Positions 37,445-46,602 of a stretch of 64,000 bases of DNA are shown in pieces. The translations under genes and the position numbers were made by a program. Source of the stretch: Orrella dioscoreae (GTDB lineage Bacteria > Pseudomonadota > Gammaproteobacteria > Burkholderiales > Burkholderiaceae_B); contig NZ_LT907988.1 of assembly GCF_900089455.2 (NCBI RefSeq), positions 1,240,001 through 1,304,000 on the forward strand, read 5' to 3'. The notes under the pieces are model-generated. The model saw only the letters and a program-made list of their open reading frames with translations. It searched no databases and was not told the DNA's origin. The number at the start of each line of letters is the position of its first letter. Positions within the stretch are counted from its first letter, which is position 1.

Positions 37445-38131
37445 ATGTCGCAGAAATACCTCGAAGTACTGACGCCGCAGAACAGCCAGCTCATCTTCAT
37501 CGATCAGCAACCGCAGATGGCTTTCGGCGTGCAGTCCATCGACCGCCAGACGCTCAAGAACAACGTCGTGGGTCTGGCCAAGGCGGCCAAGATCTTCGAT
37601 ATTCCCACCACCATCACCACCGTCGAAACCGAGAGCTTCTCGGGCAATACCTTCCCTGAACTGCTGGGCGTGTTCCCGGATCATCCGATCCTGGAGCGTA
37701 CCTCGATGAATTCCTGGGACGACCAGAACGTGCGTGACGCACTGGCCAGGAATGGCCGCAAGAAGGTCGTCGTGTCGGGCCTGTGGACCGAGGTCTGCAA
37801 CACCACCTTCGCCCTGTGCGCCATGCTCGAGGGCGACTACGAGATCTATATGGTGGCGGATGCCTCGGGCGGCACCTCGTCGGACGCGCACAAGTACGCC
37901 ATGGACCGCATGGTCCAGGCCGGCGCCGTGCCGATGACGTGGCTGCAGGTGCTGCTGGAGTGGCAGCGCGACTGGGCCCGCAAGGAAACCTACGACGCCG
38001 TCACCGGCATGGTGCGCGAGCATGCGGGCGCCTACGGCATGGGCATCGACTATGCCGTGACGCACGTGCACAAGGGCCCGGAGCGCGCCCAGCACGGCAA
38101 GCGCATCGGCCCGAACCCGGCCAACAAGTAA
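37445..38131 (+). CDS. Isochorismatase-like hydrolase, YcaC family
   Basis: A 228-residue cysteine hydrolase of the isochorismatase superfamily. Asp20 (FIDQQPQM) and Cys118 (GLWTEVCNTT) are in the positions of the catalytic aspartate and nucleophile; the HPILERTSMNSWDD segment matches YcaC-type proteins. YcaC members form octameric rings and their physiological substrate is unresolved. It is the first gene of a plus-strand unit with XapX, amidohydrolase and MFS genes, under a divergent LysR gene, suggesting hydrolysis of an amide or carbamate compound. Confidence 0.88.
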   Translation: MSQKYLEVLTPQNSQLIFIDQQPQMAFGVQSIDRQTLKNNVVGLAKAAKIFDIPTTITTVETESFSGNTFPELLGVFPDHPILERTSMNSWDDQNVRDALARNGRKKVVVSGLWTEVCNTTFALCAMLEGDYEIYMVADASGGTSSDAHKYAMDRMVQAGAVPMTWLQVLLEWQRDWARKETYDAVTGMVREHAGAYGMGIDYAVTHVHKGPERAQHGKRIGPNPANK

Positions 38132-38201
38132 TGCCCGGGCGGCCGTCCTGGCCGTCCCGCGCGGACGGCCGCAGCGGCAGCCTGCAAGAAGGGGGTCTGT
38201 C

Positions 38202-38483
38202 ATGAAAATGTATGTGTTGTCCCTGGGCGCCGGGCTGCTGATCGGCGTCATCTACAGCCTGTTGAATGTCCGTTCGCCGGCGCCGCCCTTGATTGCGTTG
38301 GCGGGTTTGCTGGGCATCCTCCTCGGCGAACAACTCATCCCGGTCGGAAAGCAGCTCCTGCAAGGCACCGCCTTCAGCGCGGCCTGCGACAAGGTCCATG
38401 CCGTCAGCCATGTGATGGGGCCGTTGCCCGGCCGCCATGCCACGCCCGCCGAAGCGAAACAGGACGAGTCCAAGCCGGGCTGA
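38202..38483 (+). CDS. XapX domain protein
   Basis: A 93-residue membrane protein with two short hydrophobic helices. MYVLSLGAGLLIGVIYSLLNVRSPAPP and LAGLLGILLGEQLIP define the XapX domain, a small module of unknown role found beside amidohydrolase and hydrolase genes in proteobacteria. A GGGGGT ribosome-binding-like stretch precedes ATG 38202. The soluble C-terminal tail (about 50 residues) holds several histidines. It lies 70 nt after the hydrolase and 91 nt before the amidohydrolase. Confidence 0.88.
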   Translation: MKMYVLSLGAGLLIGVIYSLLNVRSPAPPLIALAGLLGILLGEQLIPVGKQLLQGTAFSAACDKVHAVSHVMGPLPGRHATPAEAKQDESKPG

Positions 38484-38574
38484 CGCGCGCTGCCGCGCTT
38501 GCGGCAACCGGTCCTGTTCGAGTCGCCGAATTCCCGCCTGACAGGCGAATCTTTTTCGTATTGGAGTCCGCAAC

Positions 38575-40464
38575 GTGGCGCATCCTGACGTCATCTTCTT
38601 CAACGGCCGCATCACCACCCTGGACCGCGCCAACCCCACCGCCAGCGCCGTTGCCGTGCGCGATGGCCGCTATGTTGCCGTGGGGCAGGACGTGCAAGTG
38701 CTGGCGCTGGCAGGCGAGGCCACGCGCCGCATCGACCTGCAAGGCCGCGGCGTGCTTCCGGGCCTGCATGACAACCACACGCACGTGGTGCGCGGCGGCC
38801 TGAACTACAACATGGAACTGCGCTGGGACGGCGTGCGTTCGCTGGCCGACGCCATGGACATGCTCAGGCGCCAGGTCGCCGTCACGCCGGCGCCGCAATG
38901 GGTGCGCGTGGTGGGGGGCTTCACCGAGCATCAGTTCATCGAGAAGCGCCTGCCCACGCTGGAAGAGATCAACGCGGCGGCGCCCGATACACCGGTGTTC
39001 CTGCTGCACCTGTACGACCGCGCCCTGTTGAATGGGGCGGCCCTGCGCGCCGTGGGATACACCAGGGACACGCCCGAGCCGCCCGGCGGCCAGATCCTGC
39101 GCGACGGCCAAGGCAATCCCACGGGCCTGTTGCTGGCCAAGCCGAACGCCACCATTCTTTATGCCACGCTGGCCAAGGGCCCCAAGCTGCCGCTGGAATA
39201 CCAGGTCAATTCCACGCAGCACTTCATGCGCGAGCTGAACCGCCTGGGCGTCACGGGCGTCATCGACGCGGGCGGCGGCTACCAGAACTATCCCGATGAC
39301 TACGCCGTCATCCAGCAGTTGGCCGACGAAGACAAGATGACGGTGCGCCTGGCCTACAACCTCTTCACGCAGAAGCCCAAGGAAGAGAAGGAAGACTTCC
39401 TGAAGTGGACGGCGTCCGTGAAGTACAAGCAGGGCAACGATTACTTCCGCCACAACGGCGCGGGCGAGATGCTGGTGTTCTCGGCCGCCGACTTCGAGGA
39501 TTTCCGCCAGCCGCGACCGGACCTGGCGCCGGAAATGGAAGGCGAGCTGGAAGAGGTCGTGCGCGTGTTGGCGCAGAACCGCTGGCCCTGGCGCCTGCAT
39601 GCCACCTACGACGAAACCATTTCGCGTGCGCTGGACGTGTTCGAGAAGGTCAACCAGGACATCCCCCTGCAGGGCCTGAACTGGTTCTTCGACCATGCCG
39701 AGACGATCTCCGAGCGTTCCATGGATCGTGTCGCCGCGCTGGGCGGCGGTATTGCCGCGCAGCACCGCATGGCGTATCAAGGCGAGTATTTCGTCGAGCA
39801 GTATGGCGCGGCGGCTGCCGAAGCCACGCCGCCCGTCGCCCGCATGCTGGAAAAGGGCGTGAAGGTGTCGGCCGGCACCGATGCCACGCGCGTGGCCTCC
39901 TATAACCCGTGGGTGTCGCTGTCTTGGATGGTCACCGGCAAGACCGTGGGCGGCCTGCGCATCACGCCGCGGCGCAATTGCCTGGACCGCGAGACCGCGC
40001 TGCGCATGTGGACCGAGAACGTCGCCTGGTTCTCCAATGAGGAAGGCCAGCGCGGCCGCGTGCAGGTGGGCCAGTTCGCCGACCTGATCGTGCCCAGCAA
40101 GGATTACTTCGCGTGCAGCGAGGACGAGCTCTCCTTCCTGACTTCCGACATGACCGTTGTGGGCGGACGGGTGGTGTACGGCGCGGGCGCGTTCGCCGCG
40201 AACGACGACAATCCGCTGCCGCCCGCCATGCCGGACTGGTCGCCCCCGCGCCGTTTCGGCGGTTATGCCGCCTGGGGCGAGCCCGAGGGCGCCGGCCGCA
40301 ATTCGCTGGGCCATGTGCGCTACCAGGCCATGGCCGCCTGCGCGTGCGCATCATCCTGCGGCCTGCACGGCCACGACCACGCGCGTTCCTGGGGCGCGTC
40401 GGCGCCGGTGTCGGACCTGAAGGGCTTCTTCGGGGCGCTGGGCTGCTCGTGCTGGGCGGTGTAG
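38575..40464 (+). CDS. Amidohydrolase family 3 (YtcJ-like) protein
   Basis: A 629-residue metal-dependent hydrolase. The N-terminal beta-sandwich strand FFNGRITTLDRANP, the metal-binding HxH at His68-Thr-His70 (GLHDNHTHVVRG), LNWFFDHAETI and the SAGTDATRV C-terminal barrel motif are all present. The GTG start at 38575 has GGAG 8 nt upstream. The last about 45 residues form a Cys/His-rich tail (ACACASSCGLHGHDH ... LGCSCWAV) after the normal end of the fold. The substrate is unknown; neighbours suggest amide or imide degradation coupled to export or import by the MFS protein 3 nt downstream. Confidence 0.88.
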   Translation: MAHPDVIFFNGRITTLDRANPTASAVAVRDGRYVAVGQDVQVLALAGEATRRIDLQGRGVLPGLHDNHTHVVRGGLNYNMELRWDGVRSLADAMDMLRRQVAVTPAPQWVRVVGGFTEHQFIEKRLPTLEEINAAAPDTPVFLLHLYDRALLNGAALRAVGYTRDTPEPPGGQILRDGQGNPTGLLLAKPNATILYATLAKGPKLPLEYQVNSTQHFMRELNRLGVTGVIDAGGGYQNYPDDYAVIQQLADEDKMTVRLAYNLFTQKPKEEKEDFLKWTASVKYKQGNDYFRHNGAGEMLVFSAADFEDFRQPRPDLAPEMEGELEEVVRVLAQNRWPWRLHATYDETISRALDVFEKVNQDIPLQGLNWFFDHAETISERSMDRVAALGGGIAAQHRMAYQGEYFVEQYGAAAAEATPPVARMLEKGVKVSAGTDATRVASYNPWVSLSWMVTGKTVGGLRITPRRNCLDRETALRMWTENVAWFSNEEGQRGRVQVGQFADLIVPSKDYFACSEDELSFLTSDMTVVGGRVVYGAGAFAANDDNPLPPAMPDWSPPRRFGGYAAWGEPEGAGRNSLGHVRYQAMAACACASSCGLHGHDHARSWGASAPVSDLKGFFGALGCSCWAV

Positions 40465-40467
40465 GCC

Positions 40468-42135
40468 ATGGCGGATCAGACGAACGACCCCAGGCACGAC
40501 CGCAGCCACGGCCATGACCACGGCGCCGAGGCCGCCGCGACGGCGCCGGTGGCGCAATCGTCCAGCAGCTTCGCGCCGTTGCGGCAGAAGCTCTTCCTGG
40601 TGCTGTGGATCGCCACGGTCCTGGGTAACATCGGCAGCTTCATCCGGGACGTGGCCAGTGCCTGGATCATGACCGACCTCTCCCCCTCGCCGGCGGCCGT
40701 GGCCCTGGTGCAGGCGGCCGCCACCCTGCCGATCTTCCTGCTGGCCATCCCGGCAGGCGTGCTGTCCGACATCCTGGACCGCCGCAAATTCCTGATCGCC
40801 ATCCAGTTCCTGCTGGCCTCGGTCAGCATCTGCCTGATGGGGTTGGCGGCCTCGGGCCTGCAGACCGTCACGTCGCTGGTGCTGCTTACTTTCGTGGGCG
40901 GCATCGGCGCGGCGCTCATGGGACCGACCTGGCAGGCCATCGTGCCGGAGCTGGTCGAGCGCAAGGACCTGAAGAATGCCGTGGCGCTGAATTCGCTGGG
41001 CATCAACATCGCCCGCGCCATCGGTCCCGCGCTGGGCGGCCTGATCCTGGCCGCCATGGGGGCGGCGTTCACCTATGGCATGGACGTCGCCAGCTACCTC
41101 TTCGTGATCGCCGCGCTCTTCTGGTGGAAGCGTCCGGTGGCCAAGGCCGATGCGCTCACCGAAAGGTTCGGCGGCGCCTTCCGCGCCGGTCTGCGCTATG
41201 CCCGCGCCAGCCGGGCGCTGCACGTGGTGCTGGTGCGCGCCTTCTGCTTCTTCGCGCTGGCCAGTTCGGTCTGGGCCTTGCTGCCGCTGGTGGCGCGCAA
41301 TCTGCTGGGCGGCGGGGCCGGCTTCTACGGCATCCTGCTGGGGTCGGTGGGCCTGGGCGCGATCCTGGGCGCCATCCTCATGCCCAGCCTGCGCAAGGCG
41401 TTGTCGGCCGATGGCCTGGTGCTGACCGCCGCGCTGGTCACGGCGTCCGTCATGGCTTTCCTGTCCTTCGCGCCGCCGCAGTGGGCCGCCGTGCTGTCCC
41501 TGCTGTTGCTGGGCGCGGCCTGGATCACCGCGCTCACCACGATGAACGGCGTGGCGCAGGCCATCCTGCCGAACTGGGTGCGCGGGCGCTCGCTGGCGGT
41601 GTACCTGACCGTCTTCAACGGCGCCATGACTGCCGGCAGCCTGACCTGGGGCGCCGTGGCGCAGTGGACCTCGGTGCCGGTCACGCTGCTGATCGGCGCG
41701 GCAGGCCTGGCTGGGGTGGCCCTCGTGTCGCACCGGCTCACGCTGCCCAAGGGAGACGCCGATCTCGTGCCTTCCAGCCATTGGCCCGAACCGCTCACGG
41801 CAGAGCCCGTCGCCCATGATCGCGGCCCGGTCATGATCCTCATCGAGTACCGCGTCGACCGCGCCGACCGCGAGCCCTTCCTCGCGGCGCTTGCCGAGCT
41901 GTCCGCCGAACGCCGCCGCGACGGGGCCTATGCCTGGGGCGTCACCGAGGACACGGCCGATCCGGGCTTGATGGTGGAATGGTTCCAGGTGGAGTCCTGG
42001 GCCGAACACCTGCGCCAGCATCAGCGCGTGTCGAAGGCCGACGCCGATGTGCAGGCGTCCGTGCTGCGCTTCCATCGCGGCGAGGGCCGTGCGGTGGTGC
42101 GTCACCTGCTGGCGGCCGAACGAGGCCAGCGGTAA
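40468..42135 (+). CDS. MFS_3-type transporter with C-terminal monooxygenase-like (ABM) domain
   Basis: A 555-residue protein: a His-rich N-terminal tail (HDRSHGHDHG), a 12-helix MFS domain of the TMEM/EntS-like DHA3 branch (residues about 35-430; ASAWIMTDLSPSPAAVALVQAA, IPAGVLSDILDRRKF), and a soluble C-terminal domain of about 105 residues (VMILIEYRVDRADREPFLAAL ... VEWFQVESWAEHLRQHQRV). That domain has the pattern of the dimeric alpha-beta barrel ABM fold. This combination is typical of the PF05977 transporter family. It begins 3 nt after the amidohydrolase stop and is the last gene of the cluster. Confidence 0.85.
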   Translation: MADQTNDPRHDRSHGHDHGAEAAATAPVAQSSSSFAPLRQKLFLVLWIATVLGNIGSFIRDVASAWIMTDLSPSPAAVALVQAAATLPIFLLAIPAGVLSDILDRRKFLIAIQFLLASVSICLMGLAASGLQTVTSLVLLTFVGGIGAALMGPTWQAIVPELVERKDLKNAVALNSLGINIARAIGPALGGLILAAMGAAFTYGMDVASYLFVIAALFWWKRPVAKADALTERFGGAFRAGLRYARASRALHVVLVRAFCFFALASSVWALLPLVARNLLGGGAGFYGILLGSVGLGAILGAILMPSLRKALSADGLVLTAALVTASVMAFLSFAPPQWAAVLSLLLLGAAWITALTTMNGVAQAILPNWVRGRSLAVYLTVFNGAMTAGSLTWGAVAQWTSVPVTLLIGAAGLAGVALVSHRLTLPKGDADLVPSSHWPEPLTAEPVAHDRGPVMILIEYRVDRADREPFLAALAELSAERRRDGAYAWGVTEDTADPGLMVEWFQVESWAEHLRQHQRVSKADADVQASVLRFHRGEGRAVVRHLLAAERGQR

Positions 42136-42220
42136 CCCCGCTGGCAGCAGGGGCCCGTAGGCACCGGTCCGGCTTTTGGGCGATGATGGGGGATTCCTTC
42201 CCCCATCGGATCGCCCCGCC

Positions 42221-42889
42221 ATGAGCCAAGCCACCGGCAAGATTTCCATCGATTTCGTCTCCGACGTCGCCTGCCCCTGGTGCGCCGTCGGCCTGGGCAG
42301 CCTGCTGGCCGCCATCGCCCGCGTCAAGGACACGGTGCAGGTCGAACTGCGGCTGCAGCCCTTCGAACTGAATCCGGACATGCCGGCAGGCGGCGAGCCC
42401 ACGCTGGCGCGGCTGGAAAAAAAATACGGCTACAGCCGTGAACAATTGAACGCCAACCGCGCGGTCATCAGCGAACGTGCGGCGGCGGTCGGCATGCCCG
42501 TTCGCATGACCGAGGACGACAAGTCCTACAACACCTTCGACGCGCATCGCCTGCTGCACTGGGCGGGCCTGCAGGGGCAGGACCCGCAGGTCGCCCTGAA
42601 GAAGGCCCTGCTGAAGACCTATCACCACGACAACCGCGACACCAGCGCCACCGACGTGCTGCTGCAGGCCGTGAAGGACGCGGGCCTGGACGTGGCCGAT
42701 GCCCGCGCCGTGCTGGAGAGCGGCCGCCATGCCGACGACGTGCGGGCGGAAGAGGAAAAGTGGCAGAACGCCGGCATTTCTTCCGTGCCCGCGGTCATCA
42801 TCAATGACGAATACCTGGTGTCGGGCGCGCAGCAGGTGGAGGTGTTCGAGCAGGCCTTGCTGCAGGTGGCGGGCGAGCGCAAGGCTTGA
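42221..42889 (+). CDS. DsbA-family oxidoreductase (FrnE-like)
   Basis: A 222-residue thioredoxin-fold protein with the active-site Cys18-Pro-Trp-Cys21 (DVACPWCAVG), the inserted helical domain (AHRLLHWAGLQG, LLKTYHHDNRDTS) and the cis-proline loop SSVPAVIIND. No signal peptide is present, so it is cytosolic like FrnE and 2-hydroxychromene isomerase-like proteins. No Shine-Dalgarno is apparent; an 8-bp hairpin (42185-42207) lies 13 nt before the ATG and could affect translation. It is not obviously part of the preceding cluster. Confidence 0.9.
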   Translation: MSQATGKISIDFVSDVACPWCAVGLGSLLAAIARVKDTVQVELRLQPFELNPDMPAGGEPTLARLEKKYGYSREQLNANRAVISERAAAVGMPVRMTEDDKSYNTFDAHRLLHWAGLQGQDPQVALKKALLKTYHHDNRDTSATDVLLQAVKDAGLDVADARAVLESGRHADDVRAEEEKWQNAGISSVPAVIINDEYLVSGAQQVEVFEQALLQVAGERKA

Positions 42890-42913
42890 GCCGGTGCACG
42901 GCCGGGAGAAAAA

Positions 42914-43071
42914 GTGAATCTCTTCAAGAAGCGTTTCGGCGGTCCCGCTGCTATCTCTGCCGCGCGCCGCTGGTTGGCGGCGGCATCCTGATCGACATCG
43001 ACGGGGGCGCCCGCGACAAGGCATTCCTGGACACGCTGCTGCCGTCGCGCGACGCCCCGGCATCCCACTAG
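42914..43071 (+). pseudogene. Possible small frameshifted CxxC protein gene
   Basis: A GTG at 42914, with GGGAGA upstream, opens a frame reading VNLFKKRFGG and then runs to a TGA at about 42992. The alternative frame from about 42943 reads SRCYLCRAPLVGGGILIDID and continues plausibly to a TAG at 43069-43071. Joined by a one-base shift near 42943 they would give a protein of about 52 residues with one CxxC. Either an authentic frameshift, a sequencing error or coincidence is possible; the whole segment may also be non-coding. Confidence 0.3.
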
Positions 43072-43085
43072 TTTCAAGGAAGTTC

Positions 43086-45158
43086 ATGGCTTTTCCCGTC
43101 ATTCCCGCGCCGCGGGCAGACCGCAAGGACCACTGGATCGAGCAGTTGGGCCGCAGCAGGAACGATCCCTATGCCTGGTTGAAGTTCATCCCGCGTACCG
43201 GCACGCGCACGCTGGATACCTTGCCTGCGCCGCTGGCCGAATACCTGCAGGCCGAAATGGACTACGCGGATGGCATGGTGGCCGCGATGGCGCCCGAGAT
43301 CGCGCAGTTTCGCGCGCGCATGCACGCCAGGGCGCCCGAGATCGACGTGCCGCTGCCGGCGTCTTCCCGGGGCTGGCGCTACGATTTCAAGCTGCCGGCG
43401 GGGCGCGCGCATCGCGTCTTCACGCGCATCTCGCGCGATGGCGACACGCAGGTCCTGTTCGACGAGGCGCAGCGCGCCCAGGGCCATGCGTATTACCGCG
43501 CGACCGACCACCAGCACAGCCCGGATGACCGCTACTTCGCCTGGGCCGAGGACGTCGTGGGGGATGACCGGCATCGCCTCTGCGTGCTCGACATGGAAAG
43601 CGGCACCATCCAGACCCTGGTGGAAAGCGATGCCTTCGGCTATGGCGGCCTGATCTTCTCGCCGTCGTCGCGCTACCTGTTCTGGCTCTGGCGCGACGCG
43701 CACAGCCGGCCGACGCGGCTGTACCGCACGCCTGTCGGGGGGGGCGAGGCGGTGCTCGTCCATGAAGAGCATGACCCGGCCGTGTTCATGCAGGTGGCGC
43801 GCACGGCGGCCAACGGCTTCGTCGCGCTGACCATTGCCGGACCGGATATCGCCGAGGTCCGCCTGCTGGCGGCCGATGCGGAAACCGCGCCGCCCCGGGT
43901 GGTGCGCGCCCGTGAGCGCGGCATCACCTATACCGTGGACGAATGGGCCGGCGCCCTGCTGATGCTGACGGATGCGGATGGCGCCATCGATCGCAAGCTG
44001 CTGGCGCTGGATCCCGCCGACCTCGCCGTCCAGCGCGAACTGGTGCCGCATCGCGAGGGCATGCCCATCGTGTCCATCCTGCCGTTCGCGCAAGCACTGG
44101 TGCGCCTGGAGCGGCAGGATGGCCTGCACCGGCTGGTGCTGCGGCTGGCGGACGGCCGCGAGATTCCCATCGCGTTCGATGATCCTGCCTACGCGATCCA
44201 GCTCGTGCCAGGCCAGGAATACGCCGCGGCTCACGTGCGCATCGTGCACCAGACGCCTGCCCATCCGCCGCGCTGGCTCGACGTGGACCTGACGACCGGT
44301 GCCTGCAAGCGGGTGGGCGAGGAGCGGCTGCGTGGCTTCGACCCTTCGGCCTACCGGGTGGAAAGGCTGGAGGCCGTGGCGCCCGATGGCGCGCGGGTGC
44401 CCATCACCGTCCTGTCCCGTCGCGACATGCCCGCGGCGTCGCACGCGCCGCTGCTGCTGACCGGCTACGGCGCCTATGGCTTCTCCAGCGAGCCGTCGTT
44501 TTCCTTGCCCGCGACGGCGCTGGTCGATGCCGGGTTCCGGTATGCCATCGCGCATGTGCGTGGCGGATCGGAGAAGGGGCGACGCTGGTTCCTGGAGGGC
44601 CGCCGTTTCCAGAAGCGCAACTCGATGACCGATTTCATCGCGTGTGCCAAACACCTGCGCGACACGGGCCGAGCCGAACCCGGCAAGATCGTCGCGCACG
44701 GCCTGTCCGCCGGCGGCCTGCTGGTCTGCGGGGCCATGAACATCGAACCCGGATTGTGGGCGGGCGTGATCGCCCAGGTGCCGTTCGTGGACATGCTCAA
44801 CACGATGAGCGATGCGGACCATCCGCTGGTGCCGCTGTTCCGGCCGGACTGGGGCGATCCGCTGGCCGACCCCGAGGCCTATGACTACATCGCGTCGATA
44901 TCGCCCTACGAGAACGCAGTGCGGGATGCCTATCCACCCGTGCTGTGCACGGCAGGCCTGAAGGACGACCGCGTGCCCTATTGGGAACCAGCGAAGCTGA
45001 TCGCCAACATCCGCCATCACTCGGCGGCGGGCAACCCGGCCATCCTGGTGCTGGACCCTGACAGCGGCCACCAGACCAGCGGCGGCCAGGACAGTGTCTA
45101 TGCCGAGGCGGCACTGCTGTGGGCCTTCGCGCAGCGCTGCGTCCAGGCCCGGGACTGA
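43086..45158 (+). CDS. S9 family peptidase (prolyl oligopeptidase/oligopeptidase B type)
   Basis: A 690-residue serine peptidase with an N-terminal seven-bladed propeller (about 60-430) and a C-terminal alpha/beta hydrolase domain. The catalytic triad is Ser541 in GLSAGG, Asp627 or 628 in LKDDRVPYWEP and His662 in DSGHQTSGG. LLTGYGAYGFSSEPSF and AHVRGGSEKGRRWF are oligopeptidase B landmarks. The nucleophile motif reads GLSAGG where GGSAGG is usual. No signal peptide, so it is cytosolic and would trim basic or short peptides. Its stop codon abuts the convergent MFS stop with no gap. Confidence 0.92.
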   Translation: MAFPVIPAPRADRKDHWIEQLGRSRNDPYAWLKFIPRTGTRTLDTLPAPLAEYLQAEMDYADGMVAAMAPEIAQFRARMHARAPEIDVPLPASSRGWRYDFKLPAGRAHRVFTRISRDGDTQVLFDEAQRAQGHAYYRATDHQHSPDDRYFAWAEDVVGDDRHRLCVLDMESGTIQTLVESDAFGYGGLIFSPSSRYLFWLWRDAHSRPTRLYRTPVGGGEAVLVHEEHDPAVFMQVARTAANGFVALTIAGPDIAEVRLLAADAETAPPRVVRARERGITYTVDEWAGALLMLTDADGAIDRKLLALDPADLAVQRELVPHREGMPIVSILPFAQALVRLERQDGLHRLVLRLADGREIPIAFDDPAYAIQLVPGQEYAAAHVRIVHQTPAHPPRWLDVDLTTGACKRVGEERLRGFDPSAYRVERLEAVAPDGARVPITVLSRRDMPAASHAPLLLTGYGAYGFSSEPSFSLPATALVDAGFRYAIAHVRGGSEKGRRWFLEGRRFQKRNSMTDFIACAKHLRDTGRAEPGKIVAHGLSAGGLLVCGAMNIEPGLWAGVIAQVPFVDMLNTMSDADHPLVPLFRPDWGDPLADPEAYDYIASISPYENAVRDAYPPVLCTAGLKDDRVPYWEPAKLIANIRHHSAAGNPAILVLDPDSGHQTSGGQDSVYAEAALLWAFAQRCVQARD

Positions 45159-46475
45159 TCAGGTGGCCGTGGCGGCCTCGCCGGCTGCTTCGCGCCGCGT
45201 CCGCATGAACGAGCGGGCAGCGCACAGGGCCGACAGCGCCAGCGCCGGGATGGCGGTCACCGTGATGGCGTGCAGCAGGTGCTTGCCGAACACATGATCC
45301 GACAAGGTGCCCGCCACCAGGGGCCCTGTCGCGGAAAACACCGAGACCACGAAGCTCCAGACGGCGAAACTGCGCGCCCGCAGCGAGGCCGGCGTCAGGT
45401 CCTGCAACATGGTCGGCACCAGCGCGTTCGCCGTGCTGGTCAGCAGCATGAAGCCGCCCACGATCCACAACGCCCGGTCGATGCCGGGCGCCGCGGCCAG
45501 CATGGCCGCGAAGGGGATGGCCGCCAGCGCACCCGCGCCCATGATCATCGGGCGCGCCGCGCGGCCGACAAAGCGCCGCAGCATGCGGTCGAGCAGGCCC
45601 GCCACCGGCAGGCAGCCGACGCTGGCGACCAGCACGATCAGGCCCATCGCGTGGCCGATGGTGGCAAGCTCGGCATCGAACCGGCGCTCCAGCGCCAGGG
45701 CAATGAGCTGGTTCACCGACTGCACGGCGATCATCAGGCAGCCCGCGACGCCGACGAAGAGGCCCACGGATTGCCAACGCTGCTTCAGGAAGACGCCCAG
45801 CGACACCGTCAGGCGCGGATTGGCATTGCCGATGTGGCGGGGCGGATCGCTCGTCAGCAGGCCGAAGAGCAGCAGGGGAATGCCCGCCAGCGACAGCAGC
45901 AGGAAGGCCTTGCGCCACGGCGCCATCGCGAAGGGGAAGAGGCCTGCAGCGGTGTCGATGATCGCCCCGCCGAAATAGAAGCCGCAACTGGCCCCGGCCG
46001 CCATCAGCGCCGCGAAGCTGAGGTTGGCCAGCACGCGATCCCGCTCGGGGGCGAGGTCCGGGATCATCGAATAGACCAGCGGGATCATCGCGAACTCGGT
46101 GATGCTGGCGGCGGATCGGCCGATGAAGAAAAGCGGGAAATTGGGCGCGAAGGCGCTCAGCACCATCAGCGCGGTGGACGCCAGGATCAGGCACAGCAGC
46201 ACGAGCCGGCGCGAATAGCGGTCGGCGAAGCGCGACAGCGGGATGGCGACCAGGCTGCCGACCAGCACGCCCGCCAGGCCCTGCAGCCCGCCCAGCGCGG
46301 CGTCGCTGACCTCGAAGCTGCGCTGGATGGCCGAGAGCGAGAGCGACTGCACGCCCATGTCGCTCATCTGCGTGCCGGCGGTGATGCCCAGGAAGGCGAC
46401 GGTGAACAGCGCGCGGGGTGTCCAGGCGGCGGGGGCCGGGGCCTGGCCGTCCGGGGGGATATCGGTGGCGCTCAT
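45159..46475 (-). CDS. MFS transporter
   Basis: A 438-residue, 12-helix major-facilitator protein. The loop motif PLSRFADRYSRRLVLL after helix 2 and the N-terminal LGITAGTQMSDMGVQSLSLSAIQ stretch place it in the spinster/sugar-aromatic acid-like group. Its substrate is not evident. The position next to a TonB receptor and FecIR genes, and a possible Fur box just upstream of the start, make siderophore or iron-compound transport possible (inference). It is convergent with the peptidase gene. Confidence 0.85.
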   Translation of the reverse strand: MSATDIPPDGQAPAPAAWTPRALFTVAFLGITAGTQMSDMGVQSLSLSAIQRSFEVSDAALGGLQGLAGVLVGSLVAIPLSRFADRYSRRLVLLCLILASTALMVLSAFAPNFPLFFIGRSAASITEFAMIPLVYSMIPDLAPERDRVLANLSFAALMAAGASCGFYFGGAIIDTAAGLFPFAMAPWRKAFLLLSLAGIPLLLFGLLTSDPPRHIGNANPRLTVSLGVFLKQRWQSVGLFVGVAGCLMIAVQSVNQLIALALERRFDAELATIGHAMGLIVLVASVGCLPVAGLLDRMLRRFVGRAARPMIMGAGALAAIPFAAMLAAAPGIDRALWIVGGFMLLTSTANALVPTMLQDLTPASLRARSFAVWSFVVSVFSATGPLVAGTLSDHVFGKHLLHAITVTAIPALALSALCAARSFMRTRREAAGEAATAT

Positions 46476-46507
46476 CTCTGCTTCGTCAGGCCATGTCAGG
46501 GGGAGAT

Positions 46508-46530
46508 ATTATTGCAAGTGAATCTCAATG
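46508..46530. promoter_or_regulatory. Possible Fur box
   Basis: ATTATTGCAAGTGAATCTCAATG resembles the left-hand portion of the GATAATGATAATCATTATC-type Fur consensus as seen in related bacteria (TTGCAAnTGA-like). It lies 33-55 bp before the MFS start on the minus strand and ahead of the small membrane gene on the plus strand. The match is partial. Confidence 0.3.
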
Positions 46531-46602
46531 CCATCAATGGACTGGCCTTGCCTTGTTTTCGTTCCCGGCGCCAGCGCGGGGAACCACGGAGATCGTAGTC
46601 GC

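Noticed and set aside
40351-42402. A 683-codon minus-strand frame opposite the MFS/ABM gene
   Set aside because: Shadow of a high-GC coding region; the plus-strand gene has membrane helices and family motifs.
43074-45071. A 665-codon minus-strand frame opposite the S9 peptidase
   Set aside because: Shadow; the plus-strand frame holds the complete catalytic triad.
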